Below are positions 35,862-44,971 of a stretch of 64,000 bases of DNA, piece after piece. The notes under the pieces were generated by a model. The model did not search any database, was not told the DNA's origin, and was given only the letters and a program-made list of their open reading frames with translations. The translations under genes and the position numbers were made by a program. Source of the stretch: Bacteroidaceae bacterium (lineage in GTDB: Bacteria > Bacteroidota > Bacteroidia > Bacteroidales > Bacteroidaceae); the NCBI GenBank assembly GCA_017557635.1, contig JAFYYH010000018.1, forward strand, positions 58,907-122,906. Direction: 5' to 3'. The stretch's first letter is position 1. The number at the start of each line of letters is the position of its first letter.

Positions 35862-37343
35862 TTATTTGCCGTTAGGAAAGTACTTCTTCTTTACAGGGTC
35901 ACAGGTCAGGCCCACGCCCAGCTTGCGGAATATCTTGCGGTCCACCTCACTGAGCAGTACCGTGCAGTGAACCTGACATCCGCGAAGTTCAGGCAGCATA
36001 TCGAGAGCCTTGCGGCAGTTCTCATCCTGCTGGCTGAGTATTGAGAGAGCAACCAGAACCTCATCGGTATGCAGACGCGGGTTGTTACCGTGCAAATAGT
36101 CGACCTTGGTCTTCTGGATAGGCTCAATCATGTTCTGCGGAATGAGCTTGACATTATGGTCAATGCCGGCCAGATGCTTTGTGGCATTGAGAATCAATGC
36201 GGCACTCGGACCAAGCAGAGCTGTAGTCTTGGATGTTATGATAGTGCCATCGGACAACTCCATGGCAGCGGCCGGTACTCCGGTCTCCTCCTGACGCTCC
36301 TTGGCGGCTACGGTGGTACGGCGTGTGGCTGTGGTGATTCCTGCCTTGTTCATGAGCAGCGCAATCTTGTTGACCTCAGTCTCGCTGTTCTTGCCGCTGG
36401 CCATATCGTTAAGAGCCGTGTAGTAACGGCGGATCACCTCATCCTTGGCGGCACGGCAGCATACCTCATCATCGCTGATGCAGAAGCCGGCCATGTTAAC
36501 GCCCATGTCGGTGGGTGACTTATACGGGTTCTCGCCATAGATTCCCTTGAACAATGCGTCAAGTACGGGGAATATCTCAATGTCACGGTTATAGTTGACG
36601 GTTGTCTTGCCGTATGCCTCCAGATGGAACGGGTCAATCATGTTCACGTCATCAAGATCGGCAGTGGCTGCCTCATATGCTATGTTGACGGGATGATTGA
36701 GCGGGAGGTTCCAGATGGGAAATGTCTCGAACTTGGCATAACCGGCCTTGACTCCGTGTTTCTGTTCCTGATAAAGCTGGCTCAGGCAGACAGCCATCTT
36801 GCCGCTTCCGGGACCGGGTGCGGTGACAACCACGAGAGGACGTGAGGTAACGACATAATCGTTACGGCCGAATCCCTCATCGGACGCAATAAGAGTGACG
36901 TTGTTGGGGTATCCTTCGATGATGTAGTGAACGTAAGTCACAATACCCAGACGTTTCAGGCGCTCGCGGAAAGCATCGGCACTGGCCTGGCCGTTGTAGT
37001 GGGTTATTACCACCGAGCCTACCAGAAGGCCGCGGCTCTGGAACTCCTCACGCAGACGCAGGACGTCCATGTCATAGGTGATACCCAGGTCACTGCGAAC
37101 CTTGTTCTTCTCAATGTCAACAGCACTGATTACGATGATGATTTCAGCGTAGTCGCTCAGCTGGTTGAGCATGCGCAACTTACTGTCAGGCTGGAAACCG
37201 GGAAGGACGCGGCTGGCGTGGTGATCGTCGAAGAGTTTGCCTCCGAACTCAAGATAAAGTTTGTCGCCGAACTGAGCTATGCGCTCCTTGATGTGTTCGG
37301 ACTGTATCCGCAGATACTTGTCGTTGTCAAATCCGTATATCAT
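35862..37343 (-). CDS. DUF1846 family protein
   Basis: The ATG at 37343 (MIYGFDNDKYLRIQSEHIKE) gives 493 residues. The longer frame begins with a TTG. It closely resembles DUF1846, a conserved family with crystal structures but no agreed function. PGPGSGKMAVCLSQLYQE near residue 167 is a P-loop-like glycine-rich segment, and LHGNNPRLHTDEVLVALSI is near the C-terminus. It heads the DUF1846-ThrE-PPTase operon. A TATATTTG box lies 10 bases upstream of the ATG. Confidence 0.88.
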   Translation of the reverse strand: MIYGFDNDKYLRIQSEHIKERIAQFGDKLYLEFGGKLFDDHHASRVLPGFQPDSKLRMLNQLSDYAEIIIVISAVDIEKNKVRSDLGITYDMDVLRLREEFQSRGLLVGSVVITHYNGQASADAFRERLKRLGIVTYVHYIIEGYPNNVTLIASDEGFGRNDYVVTSRPLVVVTAPGPGSGKMAVCLSQLYQEQKHGVKAGYAKFETFPIWNLPLNHPVNIAYEAATADLDDVNMIDPFHLEAYGKTTVNYNRDIEIFPVLDALFKGIYGENPYKSPTDMGVNMAGFCISDDEVCCRAAKDEVIRRYYTALNDMASGKNSETEVNKIALLMNKAGITTATRRTTVAAKERQEETGVPAAAMELSDGTIITSKTTALLGPSAALILNATKHLAGIDHNVKLIPQNMIEPIQKTKVDYLHGNNPRLHTDEVLVALSILSQQDENCRKALDMLPELRGCQVHCTVLLSEVDRKIFRKLGVGLTCDPVKKKYFPNGK

Positions 37344-37352
37344 AACGGATTG

Positions 37353-37360
37353 CAAATATA
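37353..37360 (-). promoter_or_regulatory. Promoter (-7 box) of the DUF1846 operon
   Basis: Minus-strand TATATTTG matches TAnnTTTG. The leader would be only a few bases. It is divergent from the promoter at 37416. Confidence 0.55.
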
Positions 37361-37415
37361 TCAGTTTTTAAAATATATGCCCATATCCGTTAACTCTACT
37401 TTTCCACATTTTCAC

Positions 37416-37423
37416 TATTTTTG
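37416..37423 (+). promoter_or_regulatory. Promoter (-7 box) of the MG2-type gene
   Basis: TATTTTTG fits the -7 consensus 20 bases before the ATG at 37444. Confidence 0.55.
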
Positions 37424-37443
37424 CAACAACAAAGAACCGACTT

Positions 37444-40026
37444 ATGCTAACCAGAATCGCCTTAATATTAGTCTCATTATTCATTGCCGCCGCCCCCTGT
37501 TCAGGGCAGTCATCAAGTGTGGACTCACTGATGAAATTCGCAGGCAACATACATCAGTTCAACGCCCTGTTCCCTCAGGAGAAGGTGTACCTGCAGTTTG
37601 ACAACACATCCTACTACACCGGTGAGACAATCTGGTTCAAGGCATTCGTTACCACCGCCTCAACCCTGGGACGTGCCCAGAGCAAGGTGCTTTATGTAGA
37701 ACTTCTGTCGCCCACCGGTGAGGTGCTGAAGCAGGAGAAACTCAAGATCGTGGCCGGTCAGGCCGACGGCTCATTCCCGCTGCTGGACGGCTCCACGCAA
37801 CAGGCCCGTGAGCGCCGAGGCGTAACACCATATCCAAGCGGTTTCTACGAAGTCCGGGCGTACACCAGTTATATGCTCAACTTTGACAATGAAATACTTT
37901 TCTCCAGAGTCCTGGCCGTATATGATCCGCCCAAGGAAGAGGGAAATTATTACGAGTCCAGCCCGGTAATCACCATCAAGCGTTCCGATGCTCCCGAGCA
38001 CCGTCCCGAAACTGAAAAACTGCGTAAGATAAACGCCTCATTCTACCCAGAGGGAGGCCATCTCATTCTGGGCCAACCCTGCCGCATCGCCTTCAAGGTA
38101 ACCGATGATACCGGATTCGGCATTGACGCAACCGGACAGGTGGAGGGCAAGGATATTACATTCAGCACCGTCCATGACGGCATGGGATGGTTCACCTTAA
38201 CGCCTCAGGACAGACGCAACAAAGTTGAAATAACCGCCGGCGGAACCACCCGCTCCTTTGACCTTCCACAGGCAGAACCGTTCGGTTTCGCAATGACAGT
38301 CAACCCGTTGGGTTCCGACAGCATAATCATCAAAGTAGAGAGTCCTCAAAGCATGCCGGCCATGGAACTGGGTATTGGACTCACCTGCCGCGGTGAACTG
38401 ATGGATTTCGGCACTGTCCAGACCGGTTCCGCTCCCGCCGAGAAGATCATCTCGCTGCATGGAGTACCCGAGGGAGTCTGCCGCGTCTATCTTTTCGACA
38501 AGAACGGCATCAATTACTCCAGCCGTTCATTCTACCACCGCAGCAAGGTCACCAAGGCTCCTGTCCTGGAGATGACGGCCGACAAAGAGAATTACGGACC
38601 GTTTGAGAAGATAACACTCGATTTCACCCTTACGGATAAGGACAACCCCTTCCGTGACCGTTTCTGCCTCTCAGTACGCGACTCACGCACTCAGAACAAC
38701 GCATATACCGATGACCTCAGGACTTCAATGCTGCTGTCATCGGACCTGAAGGGTTTCATCGAACACCCCTCCTGGTATTTTGATTCCGATGACCCGCAAT
38801 GCGACGAGGCATTGGACCTGCTCTGCCTTATACAGGGATGGGAGCGCTACGACTGGGACATCATGACCGGCCAGAAAGAGTTTACCGAGAGGCACCGTAT
38901 GGAGGAGAGTCTGACTCTGAACGGATGGATCCTGAACTCATCGGGCAAGAAAAAACTGGAAGGTGTTGTGGTAAGCGCTTCACTTGTTCCTCAGGACAGG
39001 TCACTCACCGAGATATACGAATACAATACCGACTCCACCGGCTATTTCGGATTTGACATAGGGGCTGAGTTCTATGACAAGGCCAAGTTCACCATCAACG
39101 CACAGACCGAACGCGAACGCCTTATCGGCACCAGTGCCCGAATCCGAATTGACCGTCCCACGACCCCCGAAGCCAGGGCATTCACGCCGGGAGAACTCAT
39201 CTTTACAGGAATCAAGGGCAACGGCTCGAGAAAAAGCGCTCCCAAGAGCGGCGAAGAGATGGAATACCCCACTGTCATCAACATACAGACAGGATTCCTG
39301 CTCCCTGATGTCGACATTGACGAGGAACGCATGTACATAGACTACTTCACCTTCAGTGCCTATGACGTACCAAAGGATGTGGAAGTGGAACTCGACAAGG
39401 GCGATTATTCCACAGACCTGTTCGGCTACCTGCTCGATAAAGGCTATGACGCATGGGTGGGCGATGAAGGAAACATTGACACCATCAACGGATGGCCGAC
39501 CTTCTTCTACATCCACAACAACAAGAGATATCTGGACAAGGGAATGTATGAGTCCAACTCGTCATTAGATACAAAGGACATCAAGAGCATCATAGTATTT
39601 GACAGGCCTATGTTCCTGATGAACATTCTTGCCCAATGCCCCCTCTATCAGGATTATCTGAATTCATCCATACAGACCATTTTCGGTGACAGCCTCTACC
39701 AAAGGATGATATTGGTTGACGTGCAGATGAAGGAGGACGGCGAATTGAGCACACGTGAAGAACTGTTCAAGATTAACAAACGCATAACTACCGTTGACGG
39801 TTATTCCAGACCGTACAGTTTCTACTCGCCGGAATATCCCGACGGTCCCATTTTCGGTGATGTCGATTACCGCCGCACCCTCTATTGGAACCCCAACGTG
39901 ATAACCGATGAGGATGGCAAAGCACAGGTTCAATTCTACAACAACTCCATAACAAGGCGTTTCAACGTAGAGGCTGCAGGAATCACATCGGCCGGTGTAC
40001 CGTACATTCTGGACACACGGTTCTGA
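37444..40026 (+). CDS. Secreted MG2/macroglobulin-type repeat protein
   Basis: An 860-residue exported protein with a type I signal peptide ending near SGQ (a Pro before the Cys argues against a lipobox). Residues about 38-150 (EKVYLQFDNTSYYTGETIWFKAFV) match the MG2-like domain found in large Bacteroidota surface proteins. Several beta-sandwich repeats follow. A carboxypeptidase-regulatory-like domain lies at about 495-550 (GWILNSSGKKKLEGVVVSA). A conserved C-terminus near 800-860 reads YWNPNVITDEDGKAQVQFYN. Related proteins often end with a TonB-plug-like segment. Function is unknown; protein capture or export assistance is possible. It stands alone between two promoters. Confidence 0.75.
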   Translation: MLTRIALILVSLFIAAAPCSGQSSSVDSLMKFAGNIHQFNALFPQEKVYLQFDNTSYYTGETIWFKAFVTTASTLGRAQSKVLYVELLSPTGEVLKQEKLKIVAGQADGSFPLLDGSTQQARERRGVTPYPSGFYEVRAYTSYMLNFDNEILFSRVLAVYDPPKEEGNYYESSPVITIKRSDAPEHRPETEKLRKINASFYPEGGHLILGQPCRIAFKVTDDTGFGIDATGQVEGKDITFSTVHDGMGWFTLTPQDRRNKVEITAGGTTRSFDLPQAEPFGFAMTVNPLGSDSIIIKVESPQSMPAMELGIGLTCRGELMDFGTVQTGSAPAEKIISLHGVPEGVCRVYLFDKNGINYSSRSFYHRSKVTKAPVLEMTADKENYGPFEKITLDFTLTDKDNPFRDRFCLSVRDSRTQNNAYTDDLRTSMLLSSDLKGFIEHPSWYFDSDDPQCDEALDLLCLIQGWERYDWDIMTGQKEFTERHRMEESLTLNGWILNSSGKKKLEGVVVSASLVPQDRSLTEIYEYNTDSTGYFGFDIGAEFYDKAKFTINAQTERERLIGTSARIRIDRPTTPEARAFTPGELIFTGIKGNGSRKSAPKSGEEMEYPTVINIQTGFLLPDVDIDEERMYIDYFTFSAYDVPKDVEVELDKGDYSTDLFGYLLDKGYDAWVGDEGNIDTINGWPTFFYIHNNKRYLDKGMYESNSSLDTKDIKSIIVFDRPMFLMNILAQCPLYQDYLNSSIQTIFGDSLYQRMILVDVQMKEDGELSTREELFKINKRITTVDGYSRPYSFYSPEYPDGPIFGDVDYRRTLYWNPNVITDEDGKAQVQFYNNSITRRFNVEAAGITSAGVPYILDTRF

Positions 40027-40090
40027 GCGTATCCTACAGATTTACATTAAATTTTGGATCGATTTTCGCTTTATTTAAATAATAAAGTGC

Positions 40091-40178
40091 TATCTTTGCG
40101 CCCGCTAAGTGCCCAAGGGGCCTTGGCATGTGTTTACAACATATTGTCTAACTTTATCTTAGTTTCAAAATTTAACTA
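40091..40178 (+). promoter_or_regulatory. rpsA promoter and structured leader
   Basis: TATCTTTG at 40091-40098 is a strong -7 box. A leader of about 75 bases follows, with a short hairpin CCAAGG-GG-CCTTGG at 40113-40126. It could be an autoregulatory site, since ribosomal protein S1 represses its own mRNA in other bacteria, but that is inference. Confidence 0.55.
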
Positions 40179-41969
40179 ATGGAAGATTTAAAGAATGTAG
40201 CTCCCCTTCAGGAATTTGACTGGGATGCTTTTGAAAACGGAAGTGCCGCAGCAGGCATGTCAAAAGAGCAGCTCGAGCAGGCTTATGACACTACCCTCAA
40301 CAAGGTAGCCGACAACGAGGTTGTCAACGGAACTGTCACAGCCATCAACAAGCGCGAGGTTATCGTAAACATCGGTTACAAGTCCGATGGTATCATCCCC
40401 ATCAGCGAATTCCGCTACAACCCCGACCTCAAGGTAGGTGACGAGGTAGAGGTTTACATTGAGAACACAGAGGACAGGAAGGGTCAGCTGCTTCTGTCAC
40501 ATAAGAAGGCTCGTGAGTCACGCTCATGGGACCGCGTGAACGAGGCTCTCGATTCACAGGAGATTGTAAAGGGTTACATCAAGTGCCGCACAAAGGGTGG
40601 TATGATTGTCGATGTATTCGGCATCGAGGCCTTCCTCCCCGGCTCACAGATCGATGTAAAGCCCATCCGCGACTACGATGTATTCGTTGGCAAGACCATG
40701 GAGTTCAAGGTTATCAAGATCAACCAGGAATACCGCAACGTAGTTGTTTCACACAAGGCTCTTATCGAAGAGGAGCTTGAGCAGCAGAAGAAAGAGATCA
40801 TCAGCAAGCTTGAGAAGGGTCAGGTACTTGAAGGTACCGTTAAGAACATCACCTCTTACGGTGTATTCATCGACCTGGGCGGTGTTGACGGTCTTATCCA
40901 TATCACAGACCTCAGCTGGGGCCGCGTAAGCGATCCTAAGGAGATCGTTGAGCTTGACCAGAAGATCAACGTCGTTATTCTTGACTTTGATGACGAGAAG
41001 AAGCGTATCGCTCTGGGTCTCAAGCAGCTCACTCCGCACCCATGGGATTCTCTGGATCCCAACCTCAAGGTTGGCGACGTTGTCAAGGGCAAGGTTGTCG
41101 TTATGGCCGATTACGGTGCATTCATCGAGATTGCTCCGGGCGTAGAGGGTCTGATCCACGTATCAGAGATGTCATGGAGCCAGCACCTGCGTTCAGCTCA
41201 GGACTTCATCAAGGTTGGTGACGAGGTTGAGGCAGTTATCCTGACACTTGACCGTGCAGAGCGCAAGATGTCTCTCGGTATCAAGCAGCTCAAGCAGGAT
41301 CCGTGGGAGAACATCGAGGAGAAGTATCCCGTTGGTTCAAAGCACACCGCTACCGTACGCAACTTCACCAACTTCGGTATCTTCGTTGAGATCGAGGAGG
41401 GTGTTGACGGTCTGATCCACATCAGCGACCTGAGCTGGACCAAGAAGGTTAAGCATCCGTCAGAGTTCACCACCATCGGTGCTCCCATCGATGTTGTAGT
41501 TCTCGAAATAGACAAGGAGAACCGTCGTCTCAGCCTCGGCCACAAGCAGCTTGAGGAGAATCCTTGGGATGCATATGAGTCAATCTACACCGTTGATTCA
41601 ATCCACGAGGGTAAGATCACCGAGATGATGGACAAGGGCGCAGTTATCTCACTCGCAGAGGGTGTTGAGGGCTTCGCTACTCCCAAGCATCTTGTTAAGG
41701 AGGACGGCTCACAGGCTCAGCAGGGTGAGACTCTCCAGTTCAAGGTAATCGAGTTCAACAAGGATTCAAAGAGAATCATCCTCTCACACAGCCGTATCTT
41801 CGAGGATATCGCCAAGGCTGAGGCTAAGGCTGAGAAGAAGGCTGCACGCAAGACCAGCGCCAAGAAGGAGAAGGAGGAGCCCGTTATTCAGAACCAGGCT
41901 GCTTCAACAACTCTCGGTGACATCGATGCTCTTGCAGCTCTGAAGGAGCAGCTCGAGGGTGGTAAGTAA
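40179..41969 (+). CDS. rpsA: 30S ribosomal protein S1
   Basis: A 596-residue protein with about six S1 RNA-binding repeats from residue 45 to 550, for example GTVKNITSYGVFIDLGGVDG, GKVVVMADYGAFIEIAPG and ATVRNFTNFGIFVEIEEG. A Lys/Ala/Glu-rich tail follows. S1 binds mRNA and aids translation initiation on the 30S subunit. In Bacteroidota, which lack strong Shine-Dalgarno use, it is expected to matter especially. The codon usage is clearly biased as in highly expressed genes. It is monocistronic, bounded by a strong promoter and a strong terminator. Confidence 0.97.
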   Translation: MEDLKNVAPLQEFDWDAFENGSAAAGMSKEQLEQAYDTTLNKVADNEVVNGTVTAINKREVIVNIGYKSDGIIPISEFRYNPDLKVGDEVEVYIENTEDRKGQLLLSHKKARESRSWDRVNEALDSQEIVKGYIKCRTKGGMIVDVFGIEAFLPGSQIDVKPIRDYDVFVGKTMEFKVIKINQEYRNVVVSHKALIEEELEQQKKEIISKLEKGQVLEGTVKNITSYGVFIDLGGVDGLIHITDLSWGRVSDPKEIVELDQKINVVILDFDDEKKRIALGLKQLTPHPWDSLDPNLKVGDVVKGKVVVMADYGAFIEIAPGVEGLIHVSEMSWSQHLRSAQDFIKVGDEVEAVILTLDRAERKMSLGIKQLKQDPWENIEEKYPVGSKHTATVRNFTNFGIFVEIEEGVDGLIHISDLSWTKKVKHPSEFTTIGAPIDVVVLEIDKENRRLSLGHKQLEENPWDAYESIYTVDSIHEGKITEMMDKGAVISLAEGVEGFATPKHLVKEDGSQAQQGETLQFKVIEFNKDSKRIILSHSRIFEDIAKAEAKAEKKAARKTSAKKEKEEPVIQNQAASTTLGDIDALAALKEQLEGGK

Positions 41970-41997
41970 TCCATAGATTATCACATTATTTAATAGA

Positions 41998-42028
41998 AGG
42001 ACCGCACACGCGTGCGGTCCTTTTTTTG
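41998..42028 (+). terminator. Rho-independent terminator of rpsA
   Basis: A 10-base-pair perfect stem AGGACCGCAC / GTGCGGTCCT with a 4-base loop (ACGC) is followed by seven T residues. Confidence 0.92.
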
Positions 42029-42036
42029 TACTTTTG
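42029..42036 (+). promoter_or_regulatory. Promoter (-7 box) of rnz, abutting the rpsA terminator
   Basis: TACTTTTG matches TAnnTTTG and begins directly after the terminator T-run. Its -33 region therefore falls in the terminator stem. The ATG at 42050 is 13 bases downstream. Confidence 0.55.
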
Positions 42037-42049
42037 CCAACGTTCGGTT

Positions 42050-42964
42050 ATGGAGAAGTTTGAAATCACCATATTGGGATGCGGCTCTGCCACACCCAGT
42101 CCCAAGCACTACACTTCGTCGCAGGTCGTTGAGGTCCGCGGCAAACTGTTCATGGTGGACTGCGGCGAGGGTACACAGATTCAGTTGCGCCGCTCACGCG
42201 TGGCATTTGCCCGGATCAACCATATCTTCATATCCCACCTGCATGGTGACCACTGCTTCGGACTGCTGGGCATGATTTCATCATTCGGACTGCTGGGCCG
42301 TACCGCACCCTTGTTCGTGCACGCACCCCAGGAACTCGAGCCCATGCTCACACAGGAACTGGCGTTCTACTGCCGCGACCTGGAATTCCCGGTAGAGTTC
42401 CAAGGTTTTGACCCCTCGGAAACCGCAGTTATCTATGACGACCGTTCCCTCTCGGTGACAGCATTTCCCCTCAAGCACCGCGTACCCTGCGCAGGATTCC
42501 TGTTCCGTGAGAAAGCCTCATCGGACCATCTGGACCGCGCTGCAGCCGATTTCTACGGAGTTCCGCAGTGGGATTACAACCGCATCAAGGACGGAGGCGA
42601 TTTCGTGACAGCCGACGGCACCGTCATACCCCATGACCGCCTTACCAAACCGGCTGATCCCGGACGCAGTTACGCTTACTGCTGTGACACCGCCTACAAT
42701 CCCTCGATGATACCTGTCATCAAGGGAGCAGACATGATCTATCACGACTGCACCTATGCGGCCGATGATGCCGACCGTGCCAAAAAGCATTTCCACAGCA
42801 CCACCGCCGATGCCGCCCGCACAGCACTTGAGGCCGGAGCAGGAAAGCTCATTTTAGGCCATTTCTCGGCCCGCTACACCGATGAAAGCATCCTGCTTGA
42901 AGAGGCAAAGCAGACATTCCCCGAAACAATCCTGGCAAAGGAAAACCTCACTGTTTCTATCTGA
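42050..42964 (+). CDS. rnz: Ribonuclease Z
   Basis: The ATG at 42050 gives 304 residues. An upstream TTG frame overlaps the promoter and is rejected. The metallo-beta-lactamase fold has the zinc motif SHLHGDHCFG near residue 62 (HxHxDH), YCCDTAYN near 205 and LGHFSARY near 264. RNase Z trims the 3' trailer of tRNA precursors. It heads an operon in which an ECF sigma gene begins 2 bases after its stop. Confidence 0.95.
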   Translation: MEKFEITILGCGSATPSPKHYTSSQVVEVRGKLFMVDCGEGTQIQLRRSRVAFARINHIFISHLHGDHCFGLLGMISSFGLLGRTAPLFVHAPQELEPMLTQELAFYCRDLEFPVEFQGFDPSETAVIYDDRSLSVTAFPLKHRVPCAGFLFREKASSDHLDRAAADFYGVPQWDYNRIKDGGDFVTADGTVIPHDRLTKPADPGRSYAYCCDTAYNPSMIPVIKGADMIYHDCTYAADDADRAKKHFHSTTADAARTALEAGAGKLILGHFSARYTDESILLEEAKQTFPETILAKENLTVSI

Positions 42965-42966
42965 TT

Positions 42967-43530
42967 ATGACAATGATGGCTTACGACGAACGCAGGATAC
43001 TGGAAATGCTCCATGAGGATGACTTTTCCCGTCGCCGCGCCTTTGAAGCCATAGTAAGGAATTTCAGCGAGCAACTCTACTGGCAGATACGTCACATGGT
43101 ACTCTCCCATGATGATGCCAACGACATACTTCAGAACACCTTTATCAAAGCCTGGACGAACCTTGACTCATTCATGGGTTATTCCAGGATTTCCACATGG
43201 CTCTACCGAATAGCCGTCAACGAGACCCTGACCTTCATGAACAAGCAGAAACCCTGCGTTCCTTTGGAGACCGACAATGACGGCGAACTGAGTATTGCCG
43301 ACCAGTTGGAGAGTGACCCATACTTTGACGGAGACCTGACCGAACGCCAGCTTCAGGAAGCCATCGCCACCCTGCCCGACAAACAGCGCATGGTGTTTAA
43401 CATGAAGTATTTCAATGAGATGAAATATGAGGAAATATCGGAGGTCCTAGGAACCAGCGTAGGAGCCCTCAAAGCCTCATTTCACATAGCAGTCAAAAAA
43501 ATAGAAGAGTATTTCAACAAAATAGATTAA
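42967..43530 (+). CDS. ECF-type RNA polymerase sigma factor
   Basis: A 187-residue sigma-70-family protein with region 2 (SHDDANDILQNTFIKAW near residue 47, then TWLYRIAVNE) and region 4 (LPDKQRMVFNMKYFNEMKYEEISEVLG near 137-163). It lies 2 bases after rnz and 32 bases before a membrane protein that probably acts as its anti-sigma factor, then a CpxP/Spy-like periplasmic protein. The trio resembles envelope-stress modules. Confidence 0.93.
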   Translation: MTMMAYDERRILEMLHEDDFSRRRAFEAIVRNFSEQLYWQIRHMVLSHDDANDILQNTFIKAWTNLDSFMGYSRISTWLYRIAVNETLTFMNKQKPCVPLETDNDGELSIADQLESDPYFDGDLTERQLQEAIATLPDKQRMVFNMKYFNEMKYEEISEVLGTSVGALKASFHIAVKKIEEYFNKID

Positions 43531-43562
43531 ACCATTTATCTGTTAATCAGTCAAAACAACGG

Positions 43563-43931
43563 ATGGAAAAAGAAAGATTATACAAGATTGATGAACGTGA
43601 AGCCCGCAGACCGTTCACTGTTCCGGAAGGTTACTTTGAAAACCTGACGCAGAACATCATGGCCTCACTGCCCGAGCAGGAGTCAATCTATTCCACCAAT
43701 ATCGTAGTGACTCCGTGGATGCGCATCAGACCTTACCTGTATGCCGCAGCCGCTTTTGCAGGCATTTTCTTCTGTATAAAGGCTGCAGTTGGAATCAACT
43801 CACGCAACGCCGTTGAAGTGGCGCAGACCGAAGAGACCACCATCTACTCTGACGAGTACATCGACTCATTCCTGGAAACGGCAATGGTCGATGACTATAC
43901 CCTTTATTACACCCTTGTTGACGCAAACTGA
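43563..43931 (+). CDS. Small single-pass membrane protein, probable anti-sigma factor
   Basis: A 122-residue protein with a soluble N-terminus containing the FTVPEGYFENL segment common to small Bacteroidota proteins encoded after ECF sigma genes. One transmembrane helix lies at about 55-75 (YLYAAAAFAGIFFCIKAAV), followed by an acidic periplasmic tail. Topology and position, between the sigma factor and a periplasmic CpxP-like protein, fit an anti-sigma factor, but there is no recognised zinc motif. Confidence 0.6.
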   Translation: MEKERLYKIDEREARRPFTVPEGYFENLTQNIMASLPEQESIYSTNIVVTPWMRIRPYLYAAAAFAGIFFCIKAAVGINSRNAVEVAQTEETTIYSDEYIDSFLETAMVDDYTLYYTLVDAN

Positions 43932-43938
43932 TCACAGT

Positions 43939-44469
43939 ATGAAACAGCTAATTACAATTGTCTGCATCCTGCTGACACTGTCAGTTTCCGCACAAGACAG
44001 GAGACCAAACCCCAGCGGCCAGTTCTCACCGGCCGAGTATGCCAAGCAGCAGAGAGAGTTCTTTACAAAGAATGCCGAACTCACCCAGGAGGAGGCCGAT
44101 GCATTCTTCCCCATATATAACGAGTTACAGCAGAAAAAGCGTGAAATCAACCGCCAGATCAGAATGACCATGCGTCAGGAAGGAGGCGCCGAGACTTCCG
44201 AAGAGCAGAGTCTCAAGGCTATAGACGCCAAGGCCGATGCCAACATCCGCATTGCGGAACTCGAGAAAGAGTACCTGAAGAAGTTTAAAGAGGTGCTTCC
44301 CGCCTCCAAGATCCTCAAGGTGCAGAATGCCGAAGAGCAATTTAACAGCCAAATATTAAAAGATATTCAGCAGTCCAGAGGACACCAGTTCCAACAGGGC
44401 CAGCAGAGGCCGGGTCAAATGCAACCGCAGAGATTTGGAAGGCCTCAGCAAGTCCGGTCCGGTAATTAA
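43939..44469 (+). CDS. CpxP/Spy-like periplasmic helical protein
   Basis: From the ATG at 43939 the protein has 176 residues. A signal peptide ends at VSAQ. A charged helical region at about 30-140 has AELTQEEADAFFPIYNELQQ, an LTxxQ-like arrangement as in CpxP, Spy and zinc-resistance proteins. A Gln/Gly/Pro/Arg-rich tail follows. It starts 7 bases after the probable anti-sigma gene. By analogy with CnrX-type systems it may sense unfolded protein or metal for the sigma factor (inference). Confidence 0.65.
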   Translation: MKQLITIVCILLTLSVSAQDRRPNPSGQFSPAEYAKQQREFFTKNAELTQEEADAFFPIYNELQQKKREINRQIRMTMRQEGGAETSEEQSLKAIDAKADANIRIAELEKEYLKKFKEVLPASKILKVQNAEEQFNSQILKDIQQSRGHQFQQGQQRPGQMQPQRFGRPQQVRSGN

Positions 44470-44489
44470 GACATCACGAACCAATTGCT

Positions 44490-44525
44490 AAAAAAAGGAG
44501 TAGGTCAGCCTACTCCTTTTTTTTT
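44490..44525. terminator. Bidirectional terminator between the CpxP-like gene and nrdG
   Basis: Stem GGAGTAGG / CCTACTCC around a 4-base loop is flanked by an A-run (44490-44496) on one side and a T-run (44517-44525) on the other, so it can work in both directions. The nrdG stop codon lies within the stem. Confidence 0.9.
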
Positions 44526-44971
44526 CTGAAACTAGCCGTAATGTCCGTCATGTTGCCGTTTTCAATCCTATACATACGTTGATTGGTATTGGGATTCGGC
44601 AATGGTCCCCTACTCTCTATGTAAGGCCCCACCTTGACATAATCCAGAGATTCCATCCTGAAACACTCCGGCAGTTCCTGACGGCCTGAATACCAGGCAG
44701 TCCTTATACCCGCGGCATGTACACGGTCGGCAAGCCGCATAACCTCCCCTGGTTCACGGTCGCCTCCCATGAAACATACACACGTCACGTCTCGTCCATA
44801 GCGATCCAGAAGTCCGTCGAGCATGTCGTCATCCAATAACAAACCTATATCATCCTGCAACAGCGGGCTGTGACAACCTGGACAACGGTTAGGACACTGG
44901 GAGAGGTTAAGCGATAGCGTAACCTCTCCCGGTACATCCTGAAAAACTATGTCGTAAGACGCAATTTTCAT
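44510..44971 (-). CDS. nrdG: Anaerobic ribonucleotide reductase activating protein
   Basis: A 153-residue radical-SAM activase that installs the glycyl radical on NrdD. The 4Fe-4S motif is CPNRCPGC near residue 27 (CX3CX2C), and CFMGGDREP near 67 is the GGE-like SAM-binding strand. Its ATG directly abuts the nrdD stop codon (TAAATG). The gene is controlled by the cobalamin riboswitch upstream of nrdD. Confidence 0.94.
   Translation of the reverse strand: MKIASYDIVFQDVPGEVTLSLNLSQCPNRCPGCHSPLLQDDIGLLLDDDMLDGLLDRYGRDVTCVCFMGGDREPGEVMRLADRVHAAGIRTAWYSGRQELPECFRMESLDYVKVGPYIESRGPLPNPNTNQRMYRIENGNMTDITASFRKKKE

Noticed and set aside
42026-42049. TTG start for RNase Z
   Set aside because: It would begin inside the terminator/promoter. 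The ATG at 42050 begins the conserved fold (MEKFEITILGCG).
43789-43938. Longer start for the CpxP-like protein
   Set aside because: The extension overlaps the preceding gene out of frame, and the ATG at 43939 begins a clear signal peptide.
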